Shown: in pieces, positions 52,170 through 61,213 of the stretch
Numbering within the stretch: position 1 is the first letter of the stretch
Layout: each line of letters begins with the position of its first letter
Assembly: GCF_003367245.1 (NCBI RefSeq)
Contig: NZ_QRGR01000022.1
Location: forward strand, 62,001 to 126,000
Length of the DNA: 64,000 nt
Source of the DNA: Pontibacter diazotrophicus
GTDB lineage: Bacteria; Bacteroidota; Bacteroidia; Cytophagales; Hymenobacteraceae
Reading direction: 5' to 3'
Translations under genes and position numbers: made by a program
Notes under the pieces: model-generated
Seen by the model: only the letters and a program-made list of their open reading frames with translations
Told to the model about the DNA's origin: nothing
The model's database searches: none

Positions 52170-52925
52170 TTATTGTGCGCCCCCGCCAGTAGTAGTACCA
52201 GTTGTGCCACCTGTTGTTGTTCCTGTAGTGGTACCCGTTGTGGTACCATCCGTAGTGCCTGCTGTTGTACCCGTTGTGGTACCATCCGTAGTGCCTGCTG
52301 TTGTGCCCGTTGTAGTGCCGGTTGTGGTTCCTGTAGTGGTACCTCCATAGTAACGGTTATAACGGTCGTTTATATCAGTGTCCGTCATAGTGCCAGTACC
52401 GCTATTGTCCCACTGTCCAAAAACACCTTCAGAGTACTCCTGCTGATCAATATTATTATCCTGGTTTCTATCCCAGTTTCTGTAAAAGTTATTATCGGTG
52501 TCATTTGCCATACCGGTACGGAACTCCTCCTCATCTATGTTATTGTCCGCATTCGTGTCCATATCAGTATAGTTTCTGCCCGTCATGCCAAAGTCTCTTG
52601 TTGCGGTATCCCACTCATTCTGGTCTAAATTATTGTCATTGTTTGTGTCCCAGGTGCTGTACATGCTCCTGTTAAATTCATTTTCGTTCAGCATGTTATC
52701 CTCATCCTCATCCCAATCTGTAAAATTATTGTTAGAAGCGAAGGTGGTGTTGAAACGGTTATTGTCCCAGACGGCCATGTTGTCTGCTTCAGTGTCTGTT
52801 GTTGCAACTACCTCATCGTTTGTTGTTTCAGCGTTGTCAGTAGTACAGGCAACAGAACCTGCCAGTAAAGCAAAACATAAACCGGTACTCATTATTTTCG
52901 GAATTCTTATTTTATTCGTTTTCAT
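52170..52925 (-). CDS. EF-hand lipoprotein with Gly-Thr repeat tail
   Basis: A 251-residue lipoprotein (signal ends 'LLAGSVAC', Cys about 27). Four canonical 12-residue calcium loops follow, each D-x-[DN]-x-D-x-x-x-[ND]-x-x-E: 'DEDEDNMLNENE', 'DTNNDNNLDQNE', 'DTNADNNIDEEE' and 'DRNQDNNIDQQE', with a degenerate fifth loop 'DNSGTGTMTDTD'. The last about 55 residues are GTT/GTTTGTTAGTTDGTTT repeats, coded by a 36-bp tandem DNA repeat. The structure suggests a calcium-binding surface or periplasmic protein with a flexible tail, perhaps an attachment point for glycosylation (inference). Convergent with trpS. Confidence 0.88.
   Translation of the reverse strand: MKTNKIRIPKIMSTGLCFALLAGSVACTTDNAETTNDEVVATTDTEADNMAVWDNNRFNTTFASNNNFTDWDEDEDNMLNENEFNRSMYSTWDTNNDNNLDQNEWDTATRDFGMTGRNYTDMDTNADNNIDEEEFRTGMANDTDNNFYRNWDRNQDNNIDQQEYSEGVFGQWDNSGTGTMTDTDINDRYNRYYGGTTTGTTTGTTTGTTAGTTDGTTTGTTAGTTDGTTTGTTTGTTTGGTTGTTTGGGAQ
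52200..52345 (-). repeat. Tandem 36-bp and shorter repeats coding the Gly-Thr tail
   Basis: The unit GTGGTACCATCCGTAGTGCC followed by TGCTGTTG-type sequence (36 bp) occurs twice in tandem (about 52231-52302) with shorter GTT/CCTGTAGTGGT units either side. Copy number is likely to vary between strains by slippage. Confidence 0.75.
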
Positions 52926-53221
52926 AGTCTTATTTTATAGTTAAACAGCTGAGTATATTTTATATGCTATTTTACGAATGAATATGAACGCATAACCAAA
53001 TACAGCTCTAAAGAAAAGCGAAAGCCTCTTTCTTATTAGTATATGCTACCCCAGAGTAAGTTAAAAAGGCTATACACCCTGTAAATCAGAACACTTACTT
53101 CTTTTTTAAGCCTGTATCTAGTTTCTACACAACTAATTATAGAGCATAAAAAAGCACCTACCTTAGCTTCTGCTCTGGCAAGTGCATCAAGTAAAAATCC
53201 AAGAACAGGAATTATCTTTTC
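52926..53221. other. Intergenic region between the EF-hand gene and mgsA
   Basis: AT-rich DNA with no supported gene, hairpin or promoter box. It should carry the promoter of the EF-hand lipoprotein gene. Confidence 0.35.
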
Positions 53222-53587
53222 CTAATTCCGCTCCAGTACTATCAAGTCAGCAGAGGCGCGGTTTAGGGCGATGGGGATGTTGTTTAACACAGCAGTGCGG
53301 ATAAGCGTCTGTATGTCGTGCTCGTGGCCATGCGGGGTTTCAACATCAATGAAGAAAATAATCTTATGTACTTCGCCCTGCAGAATGCGTGCTGCCAACA
53401 GGATGTCTCCTCCACTTGGGCCATGACCAAAGGGCTGCACGTTCAGGTCCAGCAGGTCGTTAATCAGCCGCGATGTATTGGTGGTGCCAATCAGCGTATG
53501 CCCTTCCAGTGCCTTGTGGTTCTCTTTCACCCAGTTCAGCAGGTCCGTTTTCTTGTTGTTATGCGCTACTAAAGCAATTGTTGTCAT
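53222..53587 (-). CDS. mgsA: Methylglyoxal synthase
   Basis: Converts dihydroxyacetone phosphate to methylglyoxal and phosphate, a glycolytic bypass under phosphate limitation. 'IALVAHNNKKTDLL' (residues about 4-17), 'GTTNTSRLI' (phosphate binding), 'GPSGGDILLAARI' with the catalytic Asp, 'HGHEHDIQTLIR' with the active-site His and 'IPIALNRASADLIV' are all present. Translation from the ATG 53587 gives 121 residues, shorter than E. coli by its C-terminal extension. The longer frame from 53611 adds an unneeded N-terminus. Confidence 0.93.
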   Translation of the reverse strand: MTTIALVAHNNKKTDLLNWVKENHKALEGHTLIGTTNTSRLINDLLDLNVQPFGHGPSGGDILLAARILQGEVHKIIFFIDVETPHGHEHDIQTLIRTAVLNNIPIALNRASADLIVLERN

Positions 53588-53824
53588 AATTTCAATTTTA
53601 AGTTTCTGCACGTGGGCTTCAGTACATGAAGCGTCGGCTTTTTAGTTTACATTAGAGCGAAGATAAGCAAAGCGACAGAAGTATCAAGAAGTAAAACATA
53701 AGGCCTTCCCGATTTAATATCTGGATAATATACGCTTCTCCAAACAACAGCCTTATCAGGTGTTGCTCTTTGAGTATGTATAACCTTATCTACAGCTTCA
53801 GGAAACCATGTATGGCCAAAAAAT
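53588..53824. other. Intergenic region upstream of mgsA
   Basis: A 78-codon minus-strand frame (53647-53883) covers this region but is judged spurious because its start overlaps a strong terminator. No clear promoter box seen. Confidence 0.4.
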
Positions 53825-53866
53825 TGCCGCATGTACCATTGCTCAAGAGCAACGGTACATGCGGCA
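53825..53866 (-). terminator. 20-bp stem terminator after the acidic protein gene
   Basis: TGCCGCATGTACC-A-TTGCTC and its complement (one mismatch) with a 2-nt AA loop, followed on the minus strand by AATTTTTT. Lies about 50 bp after the stop of the gene at 53918-54316. Confidence 0.92.
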
Positions 53867-53917
53867 GAAATAACAGCTGTCATTAGAGAGGTGCTGTTTT
53901 TATAGGTTTGTTAAAGC

Positions 53918-54316
53918 TTACTCTGCCGTCCAGAGCACACGCTCCTGGTCAGCCAGAATCAACAGTATCCGCGGGGGGTTAGCCACGATTACCAGGCGCA
54001 TCTCTACTCCCGGAAAGGAATCAGACTCTACCCACACGCCTTCTTTCTCATCCTCTTCGAGGGCGGCCTCCGGGTCAAGCGTACTGGCCAGGTAAGCGGT
54101 TGGCAAAAGAATATCAGCGTCTGATTTCAGCTTGCCGTGCACATCTTCCAGCACATCTTCCAGGTAGTCGCCATACTCCTCATTGAAGTCGTCTTCCAGG
54201 TCGTGCAGTTCCTCTTCAATATCATCATAGCGCTTATCATTGTAATCCATGGTATTCAGCTCTTGCTTTTTTGCCAGGATCGCAACGATAGCATCGTTCA
54301 AAGCATTTACATTCAT
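53918..54316 (-). CDS. Small acidic protein of unknown function
   Basis: A 132-residue, strongly acidic cytoplasmic protein with no named family. The N-terminal 60 residues are helical and Asp/Glu-rich ('YDDIEEELHDLEDDFNEEYG'), followed by a beta-rich half with 'VWVESDSFPGVEMRLVIVAN' and 'ILLILADQERVLWT'. It has no catalytic motif I recognise. It seems conserved in related bacteria, to my memory. Divergent from hpd, with a strong terminator after it. Confidence 0.75.
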   Translation of the reverse strand: MNVNALNDAIVAILAKKQELNTMDYNDKRYDDIEEELHDLEDDFNEEYGDYLEDVLEDVHGKLKSDADILLPTAYLASTLDPEAALEEDEKEGVWVESDSFPGVEMRLVIVANPPRILLILADQERVLWTAE

Positions 54317-54459
54317 GTGATCGTGTTTTTTACAAAGTTGGAAACATGCCGTAGCAATTGCAAGTAATCAGATGATAATTTAACCCAAAGCCGCTTAGAT
54401 TTTGATAAATCCATAAAATCTGTATTTTTACAATAATCACCTGATAACCTCTGAAAACT

Positions 54460-55554
54460 ATGACAACAGACCTCCTGCCCCTGAACGGCACCGATCATAT
54501 TGAATTTTATGTGGGCAATGCCAAACAGGCGGCTCATTTCTACCAGACAGCCTTCGGCTTTAAACTGGTAGCGTATGCCGGCCCCGAGACAGGCGTCCGC
54601 GACCGCGCCTCCTATGTGCTGGTACAGGACAAAATCCGGTTTGTGCTCACTACGTCGCTCGACCCGAATTCTGACATCTCGAAGCATGTGCTGCAGCATG
54701 GAGACGGCGTAAAAGTGCTTGCCTTATGGGTAGATGATGCGGAGAAGTCATTCAACGACACCGTGGCGCGAGGGGCAAAACCAGCGATAGAACCCAAAAC
54801 GCTGCAGGATGAGCATGGTGAGGTGAGGCTTGCCGGTATCCATACCTATGGTGAAACCATCCATACTTTTGTAGAACGCAAAAACTACAATGGCCCTTTT
54901 ATGCCGGGGTTCAAAGCTAAATCTACGGAGTTGGAGGTCGAACCGGTAGGGCTGCAGTATGTAGACCACTGCGTTGGCAACGTGGAATTGGGCCGCATGA
55001 ATGAATGGGTGGAGTTTTACGAAAAGGTGATGGGCTTTAAACTGCTGATTACGTTTGACGATAAAGACATCAGCACAGAATACACCGCCCTTATGTCAAA
55101 GGTAGTATCCAATGGCAACGGTTACGTGAAGTTCCCTATAAACGAACCGGCAAAGGGTAAGAAAAAATCTCAGATCGATGAGTACCTGGAGTTTTACCGA
55201 GGGGCCGGTGTGCAGCACATTGCCATCGCTACCGATGATATACTGCATACAGTGGCAGAGTTACGACGCCGTGGTGTGGAGTTCCTTTATGTGCCGGAAA
55301 CGTATTACGAGGACCTGTTTGAGCGTGTGGGTAAAATTGACGAGGATATGGAGGCCCTGAAGGCGCTGAATATCCTGGTAGACCGGGATGAGGAGGGTTA
55401 TCTGCTGCAGATTTTCACGAAGCCTGTAGAAGACAGACCGACAGTTTTTTATGAGATTATTCAGCGCAAAGGAGCGAGGTCTTTTGGTAAAGGAAACTTT
55501 AAGGCGCTATTCGAATCTATTGAGCGGGAGCAGGAGCTACGAGGTAACCTTTGA
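54460..55554 (+). CDS. hpd: 4-hydroxyphenylpyruvate dioxygenase
   Basis: Non-haem iron enzyme of tyrosine catabolism, making homogentisate (364 residues). Two vicinal-oxygen-chelate domains: the first (about 1-155) begins 'GTDHIEFYVGNAKQAAHFY'; the second holds the iron ligands: His in 'YVDHCVGNVE' near 168, His in 'GVQHIAIATDDI' near 250 and Glu in 'FYEIIQRKG' near 330. The C-terminal 'GNFKALFESIEREQ' helix is the mobile lid. All catalytic residues seem intact. Monocistronic; terminator follows at 55618-55674. Confidence 0.96.
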   Translation: MTTDLLPLNGTDHIEFYVGNAKQAAHFYQTAFGFKLVAYAGPETGVRDRASYVLVQDKIRFVLTTSLDPNSDISKHVLQHGDGVKVLALWVDDAEKSFNDTVARGAKPAIEPKTLQDEHGEVRLAGIHTYGETIHTFVERKNYNGPFMPGFKAKSTELEVEPVGLQYVDHCVGNVELGRMNEWVEFYEKVMGFKLLITFDDKDISTEYTALMSKVVSNGNGYVKFPINEPAKGKKKSQIDEYLEFYRGAGVQHIAIATDDILHTVAELRRRGVEFLYVPETYYEDLFERVGKIDEDMEALKALNILVDRDEEGYLLQIFTKPVEDRPTVFYEIIQRKGARSFGKGNFKALFESIEREQELRGNL

Positions 55555-55617
55555 TAAGGAAATAAGGTAAATGCCGTGTAGATTCACTTAAATTGCTTTA
55601 TTTTGATATTTATATAC

Positions 55618-55674
55618 ATCACACCAGTTCTTTTGAACGTGCTTCAGGTGCAAAAAGGGCTGGTGTGATTTTTT
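55618..55674 (+). terminator. Rho-independent terminator after hpd
   Basis: ATCACACCAG and CTGGTGTGAT form a 10-bp stem followed by T6. The stem overlaps the region where a TTG could open the next ORF, which argues for the later ATG (55715) there. Confidence 0.88.
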
Positions 55675-55714
55675 GTCCAGATATAAACGAAGAAAATCTT
55701 TACGTACAAAGACT

Positions 55715-57448
55715 ATGATTGATAATGCTATAAGAACAAAAATTGACTCCTGGTTGTCCGGAAACTATGATGCGGCCACTAAATCAGAAATAAACGACTT
55801 ACTGGAGCGCAACGAGCATGATACGCTTTCGGATGCCTTTTATAAGGACCTGGAATTTGGCACCGGCGGTTTGCGCGGCATCATGGGGGCAGGCAGCAAC
55901 CGGATGAATCGTTATACTCTGGGCATGGCCACACAAGGCCTCTGCAATTACCTGAAGCAGAATTTTCCTGATCAGCAGATTAAAGTGGCCATTGCCCACG
56001 ACAGCCGTAACAACTCTGATAAGTTTGCCCGCATAGCAGCAGATATTTTCTCTGCCAACGACATAAAGGTATACCTCTTCGAGGCGCTGCGCCCTACGCC
56101 TGAACTTTCCTTTGCAATACGCCACCTGGGTTGCCAGAGTGGTGTGGTAATCACAGCCTCGCACAACCCGAAAGAATACAACGGCTACAAAGCATATTGG
56201 AATGATGGTGCACAGGTAACAGCACCGCACGATAAGAACATTATTGCAGAGGTAAATAAAATCACGTCCATAGATGATGTGAAATTTGAGCCAAAGTCGG
56301 AGAACATCGAAATGATTAGCGCGGAGGTTGATGAAGCCTACATCAAAGAAGTACTCGGACTTTCCATTTCGCAGGATGCCATTAAGCGCCAGCATGACCT
56401 CAAGATCGTATTCACGCCAATCCATGGTACCGGAATTACGCTTGTGCCGGAAATACTGAAGCGCTTCGGTTTCACGAATGTGCATGTAGTAGAAGAGCAG
56501 TCGGAGCCAAACGGCAACTTCCCGACGGTAGTTTACCCGAACCCGGAGGAGAAAGAGGCCATGACCCTGGCCATGAAGAAAGCGGAGGAATTGGATGCAG
56601 ACCTGGTACTGGCCACTGACCCTGATGCTGACCGTGTAGGTATAGCCGTAAAAAACCTGAAGGGCGAGTTTGTGCTATTAAACGGTAACCAGACAGGTGC
56701 GCTCCTCATCAACTACCTGCTGCAGGCATGGCAAAAAGCCGGGAAACTGACAGGCAAGGAGTACGTGGTAAAAACCATTGTAACAACTGACCTTATTAAG
56801 AAAATTGCCGACAGCTATGACGTAACGATGTACGAAACACTGACTGGCTTTAAGTACATTGCTGAAATCATCCGCAACCTCGAAGGCAAAGAAACTTATA
56901 TTGCCGGTGGTGAGGAAAGCTACGGCTACCTGGCCGGCGACTTCGTCCGCGACAAAGACGCCATCTCGTCCTGCGCCCTGATAGCCGAAATGGCAGCGGT
57001 GGCCAAGGACAACGGGCAAAGCCTGTTCGAGATGATGGTGGAGATGTACACCAGGTATGGCTTCTATAAGGAAGACTTAGTTTCCATCACTAAAAAAGGA
57101 ATGCGTGGTGCAGAAGAAATTCAGCAGATGATGGCCGACATGCGCAGCAACCCACCACAGACCATTGCAGGCTCTAAAGTAGTAGAGATAAGCGACTATA
57201 AGTCAGGTACAAGGAAAAACGTGGCAACAGGGGATGAAAGTAAGCTTGACATGGAGAGCTCCAACGTACTGCAGTACATGACCGAAGACGGCAGCAAGAT
57301 ATCCGCCCGTCCGTCCGGAACGGAACCGAAAATCAAGTTCTATGTCAGCGTAAATGAGCCGTTAACTTCTAAAGAGGATTTCGATGCTACGGCGCAGCAA
57401 CTGAATCAGAAGATTGAGCAGACGCTGAAAGATTTGAAACTGAAGTAG
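55715..57448 (+). CDS. Phosphohexomutase (phosphoglucomutase/phosphomannomutase family)
   Basis: Alpha-D-phosphohexomutase of 577 residues. 'EFGTGGLRGIMGAGSNRMN' and 'IAHDSRNNS' open the fold, 'VVITASHNPKEYNGYK' contains the phosphoserine near residue 147, 'LATDPDADRVGIA' is the metal loop, 'GGEESYGYL' the sugar loop and 'ISARPSGTEPKIKFY' the phosphate-binding loop. The 570-590-residue class in Bacteroidota/Firmicutes acts mainly as phosphoglucomutase. The frame opens at 55673 on a TTG, but that lies in the hpd terminator, so the ATG at 55715 is used. Strong terminator follows. Confidence 0.95.
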   Translation: MIDNAIRTKIDSWLSGNYDAATKSEINDLLERNEHDTLSDAFYKDLEFGTGGLRGIMGAGSNRMNRYTLGMATQGLCNYLKQNFPDQQIKVAIAHDSRNNSDKFARIAADIFSANDIKVYLFEALRPTPELSFAIRHLGCQSGVVITASHNPKEYNGYKAYWNDGAQVTAPHDKNIIAEVNKITSIDDVKFEPKSENIEMISAEVDEAYIKEVLGLSISQDAIKRQHDLKIVFTPIHGTGITLVPEILKRFGFTNVHVVEEQSEPNGNFPTVVYPNPEEKEAMTLAMKKAEELDADLVLATDPDADRVGIAVKNLKGEFVLLNGNQTGALLINYLLQAWQKAGKLTGKEYVVKTIVTTDLIKKIADSYDVTMYETLTGFKYIAEIIRNLEGKETYIAGGEESYGYLAGDFVRDKDAISSCALIAEMAAVAKDNGQSLFEMMVEMYTRYGFYKEDLVSITKKGMRGAEEIQQMMADMRSNPPQTIAGSKVVEISDYKSGTRKNVATGDESKLDMESSNVLQYMTEDGSKISARPSGTEPKIKFYVSVNEPLTSKEDFDATAQQLNQKIEQTLKDLKLK

Positions 57449-57468
57449 CATTAGATTGCTTGATTGTT

Positions 57469-57515
57469 AAATGGCTAAATTGATGGTGTTCACCGCCGGC
57501 AGTTTAGCCATTTTT
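57469..57515. terminator. Terminator after the phosphohexomutase gene
   Basis: Perfect 11-bp stem AAATGGCTAAA / TTTAGCCATTT with a 23-nt loop and T5. The CZB-like gene converges from the other side, so it may be used in both directions. Confidence 0.88.
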
Positions 57516-57632
57516 GTTGCTGCTTTCCCTTTTGTGGCTTCAACTGGGTTTATTCAGCAGCGCGATTATCTATAGTTATGTCTTCTCAATTTACCTCCAC
57601 TCTCACTGATCCATTAAAAGTGGCTGGCCTTC

Positions 57633-57986
57633 TTAAACTTCCTTCAAACGGTTCTCCAGCAGTAAAAGCAAAGCCAGAAACCGTTCAGACTGCTTTTCAA
57701 CATTTCTCAGCCCCTCGTGCGCTTCATCAATCTTACCGTTCCTGTATAGCCGATATAAGTCTAACGTAATAATGTCCATCTCCTGGTGTACTTTGGCAAG
57801 CTCTTTTACTTCGGACTCATCTATATAACGCACCAGCCCTATTGTAGTAAACCAGATACTAACCGGACCCGACCTGGAGAAAAAAGCTTCATCAAAAGCT
57901 CCGCCATAGAGCATAGAGCGCACCTTCGATTTGTAGAGGATGTGCTTTATCCGGAGCTGTTGAAAATCTACCTGAGCCAGATTCAT
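57633..57986 (-). CDS. Degenerate CZB-like four-helix protein
   Basis: A 117-residue helical protein whose order resembles chemoreceptor zinc-binding (CZB) domains. 'IKHILYKSKVRSMLYGGAF' gives the first His, 'SGPVSIWFTTIGLVRY' stands where CZB has CxLGxW, and 'ELAKVHQEMDIITLDLYRLY' stands where CZB has HxxxH. The Cys is replaced and the fourth ligand is Asp instead of His, so canonical zinc binding is unlikely, or weaker. It lies 48 bp after the PAS-only gene on the same strand and probably works with it as a separate signalling part. The CZB assignment is by pattern, not by search. Confidence 0.55.
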   Translation of the reverse strand: MNLAQVDFQQLRIKHILYKSKVRSMLYGGAFDEAFFSRSGPVSIWFTTIGLVRYIDESEVKELAKVHQEMDIITLDLYRLYRNGKIDEAHEGLRNVEKQSERFLALLLLLENRLKEV

Positions 57987-58034
57987 TTGCAGCCTGTCTC
58001 CTTTTTACTATTATATCTATCAGTCCTCATCCTC

Positions 58035-59291
58035 CTACGATTTGCCCAACTCCTGTACTTTTTCCCTGAACTTAACCTGCTCAGTCACCTCGTAGCCAAA
58101 GGCTAGAATACCCGATACTTTGTCAGATTCAAAAATAGGGTGATACGAGAATGTGAAGTAAGTTTCTTCTAAGTTACCGTTATTATTTTTGTCCAGCATT
58201 ATAGGTACTTCTTCTGCTATATAAGGTTTGCCAGTATTATAAACACCATCCAGTAATTCTATAAACCCTTGTTCCACTATTTCAGGCACAGCCTCTGCCA
58301 ATGGTTTGTGCAGCAGCTCCCTCGTAGGATAGATCTGGTGGTATTTTTCGTTTATCAGCTCAAACCGATGCTCCGGTCCTTTCAAAATGCAGAACATGGC
58401 GGGAGCCTGCAGAATAAGGGTTTCCAGCATTTTGCGCTCAGACTCTGCTTTCTCATAAGCTTGCTGCACCTGGTCTGATAATAGTGACATCTGCTCATTT
58501 GTTGCCAACAGCTCCTGCACCATCATTCTGGTATCGTGTATATCTGTGGAGCTTCCTACCCACATAATGATGTTGCCTTCTTCATCCTCCATCGGCTGGG
58601 TGCGGCAGAGGTGCCAGCGGAATAAGCCGTCTTTATCGCGCATTCTCAATTCAACCTGCATCCCGACTCCGTTCCGGAATGCCTCCTCCCACTTAGCCAT
58701 TACAGCAGGCAAATCATCCGGATGTATCACTTTTTGCCAGTTTTCCTGCCGGAGCTCTTCCAGTGGGACATCGGTATAGCGCTCCCAGCGCTTATTCAGG
58801 TAGTTTAGCTCACCTGCGGCATTAGTCGTAAAAATCAATTGCGGCATTGCCTCCGCCATGAACCTGAATTTTTCCTCACTCTCTGTAAGGGCCATCTTGG
58901 CCAACTCTCTCTCTGTTACATCTGAAGTGTGCTGAATCAGATACGCTACGTTTCCTTCCTCGTCCAGCACTGGCGTATGAGAAGCTTCCCAGAAGCGCAC
59001 ATCATACTCCCCTCCTTCTGCTTCGGGTTTAGGTAAATCGTATCGTATTACTTCCAGATAATCTACTTTCTTACTTTGCAAAGCCTTATCCAGCGACGCT
59101 CGCACCGGGTTTTCCTCATAAGAAAGCTCTTTGTTAGGAAAAGCCTCCAGCAGAAAATGCTTGCCTATGATTTGACTTGCTGAGCGCCTGGTAATCTTCA
59201 GGTACGCATCGGTAGCGTCCAGAATTTTATATTCCGGTGAAAGTACCACCATTGCTTCAGGTATGTGTCGGAACAGTTTAGTATAATCCAT
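58035..59291 (-). CDS. PAS-only sensor protein (three PAS domains, no output domain)
   Basis: A soluble protein of about 418 residues from the ATG at 59291 (the frame opens at 59324). PAS1 spans about 1-130 ('RHIPEAMVVLSPEYKILDAT'), PAS2 about 138-265 with a PAC end ('MWVGSSTDIHDTR') and PAS3 about 305-418 ('LQAPAMFCILK' in meaning; ends 'GILAFGYEVTEQ'). A coiled-coil linker (about 268-300) separates PAS2 and PAS3. No histidine kinase, GGDEF or receiver domain follows; the stop comes 10 residues after PAS3. It may be a kinase that has lost its catalytic half or a signalling adaptor. A CZB-like gene follows. Confidence 0.85.
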   Translation of the reverse strand: MDYTKLFRHIPEAMVVLSPEYKILDATDAYLKITRRSASQIIGKHFLLEAFPNKELSYEENPVRASLDKALQSKKVDYLEVIRYDLPKPEAEGGEYDVRFWEASHTPVLDEEGNVAYLIQHTSDVTERELAKMALTESEEKFRFMAEAMPQLIFTTNAAGELNYLNKRWERYTDVPLEELRQENWQKVIHPDDLPAVMAKWEEAFRNGVGMQVELRMRDKDGLFRWHLCRTQPMEDEEGNIIMWVGSSTDIHDTRMMVQELLATNEQMSLLSDQVQQAYEKAESERKMLETLILQAPAMFCILKGPEHRFELINEKYHQIYPTRELLHKPLAEAVPEIVEQGFIELLDGVYNTGKPYIAEEVPIMLDKNNNGNLEETYFTFSYHPIFESDKVSGILAFGYEVTEQVKFREKVQELGKS

Positions 59292-59563
59292 TACGCTGTA
59301 AGGAACAAAACAAAGTTTAAACAATCAAAATCTCAGGAAACCAAATATTGTCCTGTCTTTCACCTGTCATTGAACAGACAGTCTTCAGACAATGTATTGT
59401 TGGTGTAAAGGTAGAGCAACTGATTCTATACTCTAAATGGCTGCATTTGTTTTATAAAACTGATTTCCGAAACATTACTAATTTTGCCACTTAAATTCCC
59501 CATAGCTCTTCCGCCCTCATTTGGTGGTTGGCAACAGCGGGCTTAACCAGATACTATTTTCAC

Positions 59564-60151
59564 ATGAACAACACATTTTCAATTATACAGCAAGTTATAC
59601 AAAACAGGAGAACTGTAAAGCCTCCACAAATGAACGGGATGCCTGTACCCGACGAGCAGGTAAAGCAGCTTTTAGCCCTGGCTGACTGGGCCCCGACCCA
59701 CGGTCTAACTGAACCCTGGCGCTTCAAGGTATATGCCCGGGACAAAGTGCGGGAGTTTTGCCTGGCACATGCCGAGCTTTATAAAAAGAACACAGCTTCA
59801 GACAAATTCCTGGAGGTAAATTATGAAAAACTGCTGCACATGGGTGATCAGGCGTCGCACCTGATTGTAGCCATTATGCAGCGTGGCGCACTGCCGAAGA
59901 TTCCGGCTTTAGAAGAAATCGCGGCTACCTCCTGTGCTGTGCAAAACCTGCTGTTAGGTGCAACCGCTTTAGGCATCGCCAGCTATTGGGGCTCCGGTGG
60001 CATGGCCTACCACCCAGCCATGAAGGAAATGCTACAGCTACGGGAGGAAGACCTTGTGCTGGGAATTCTGTACCTCGGCTACACCGATAAGCCAATTCCA
60101 GCAGGCAAGCGCACTGTTCCACTGGAAGAAAAGGTGGAATGGAATGGTTGA
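59564..60151 (+). CDS. Nitroreductase-family FMN oxidoreductase (YdjA-like)
   Basis: A 195-residue flavoprotein of the nitroreductase family, from the ATG at 59564; the frame opens on a TTG 36 bp earlier. 'VIQNRRTVKP' carries the FMN-binding Arg/Ser position, 'ADWAPTHGLTEPWRFKV' the substrate loop, 'IAATSCAVQNLLLGATALGI' the core helix and 'LYLGYTDKP' the end. The short length with 'WAPTHGLTEPW' points to the YdjA subgroup. The natural substrate is unknown. Probably followed by the hairpin at 60238-60294. Confidence 0.9.
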   Translation: MNNTFSIIQQVIQNRRTVKPPQMNGMPVPDEQVKQLLALADWAPTHGLTEPWRFKVYARDKVREFCLAHAELYKKNTASDKFLEVNYEKLLHMGDQASHLIVAIMQRGALPKIPALEEIAATSCAVQNLLLGATALGIASYWGSGGMAYHPAMKEMLQLREEDLVLGILYLGYTDKPIPAGKRTVPLEEKVEWNG

Positions 60152-60237
60152 GGAATTATTAATGAGAAGGAGCAGGAATGAATAACTCCGGAGGCAGACT
60201 GTGGAGCGAAATCATTAAGTAGCATTGATGTATCATA

Positions 60238-60294
60238 AGACCCCGTTGTACGCAATCATCCTGTTTGGGAAGGTTATGTACAGCAGGGTTTTCC
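60238..60294 (+). terminator. Candidate terminator after the nitroreductase
   Basis: ACCCCGTTGTAC and GTACAGCAGGGT form a 12-bp stem with one mismatch and one wobble, a 26-nt loop and a TTTTCCTTTTC tail. Confidence 0.5.
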
Positions 60295-60431
60295 TTTTCT
60301 GACTTACCTAATGCCGGGTTGCCCCCTAAAAAATCTAGCGGTACCTAACAGTAAAAAGACGGTTATGAATAAAATCAGCAAAAAATGAAACGGTCTTTCA
60401 CTGCTGCATTAAACAGCTAAACGAAACTGCC

Positions 60432-60734
60432 CTACCCCCGCTCTATTACAACATACCTGGCCGAATAGCCATTGCTTTTATAAAGTACCTGCAGCGCTGT
60501 GATAAGTGACTTGAGCGCTGAGGTGCGCGTGTTCTGGCTATTGAGTGGCTCCAGGTAGTTCTTGTATCCTTTCCCGCTGATACGCCATACGTAGCTTCTG
60601 ACTTCTGATTCCTCCACCTCCACCAATCCTTTTGCCAGCACCACGCGCCGCATATAAGGCAGGGCGGATTTCATACTCCTGTAATCCGAGAAAGCATAGA
60701 GGCGGTAATAAGAGCTCAGTTTGATGGAGTTCAT
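60432..60734 (-). CDS. Small basic protein of unknown function
   Basis: A 100-residue Arg/Lys/Tyr-rich protein with no recognised family. The pattern 'YMRRVVLAKGLVEVEESEVR' and 'YVWRISGKGYKNYL' suggests a compact alpha/beta or winged-helix-like fold, but I cannot name it. It has no signal peptide. It stands alone between intergenic stretches with no clear partner. I call it real mainly because the codon use and length fit; confidence is moderate. Confidence 0.5.
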   Translation of the reverse strand: MNSIKLSSYYRLYAFSDYRSMKSALPYMRRVVLAKGLVEVEESEVRSYVWRISGKGYKNYLEPLNSQNTRTSALKSLITALQVLYKSNGYSARYVVIERG

Positions 60735-61213
60735 GAACGCAAATATAGCATGATACCCTATTAACTGCTATCCAGTTTATGGACGCTACCTGGAGCACAT
60801 ATAAGGCCTCGCTTCAAGAAAATAGAAATTTATATTAGACAGTGAAATAAAACGTCTCCTGCTCTTCTGATTCTTCCCATACTTTTCAACTGCTTAAAAA
60901 GCAACAACAACTGCCGGGCTTTTAAATTTCGTCATCCGATAAGCTTCAGACTAACTGCTTCTGTTCTACTTCCTGCCTGTTCGCTAAGCAAACATATAGT
61001 ATGCTAACTTAATAAAGGGATAAAGCCGCTCCTATTCTTAGTAAAGCCTTATACAATCCTTAAATAATCTACGTAAACTATATAAGTCGCTTTAACAGCC
61101 TATCAACAATCAACTTGCACCCACCTATATTTTGATGACACCTCTTTAGCCTCATGAGAAGGCAGGAGATACTGCCATTATGAATTAATATTTACACCAT
61201 AAACCTTAAAGCT
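60735..61213. other. AT-rich intergenic region upstream of the SBBP-repeat protein gene
   Basis: No supported ORF, hairpin or repeat. Must contain the promoter of the following gene; no exact TAnnTTTG was found close to the start codon. Confidence 0.4.

Noticed and set aside
53647..53883. 78-codon minus-strand ORF
   Set aside because: Its first codons overlap a 20-bp terminator stem with a T run belonging to the upstream gene, and the protein matches no family or membrane/secretion pattern. Probably chance.
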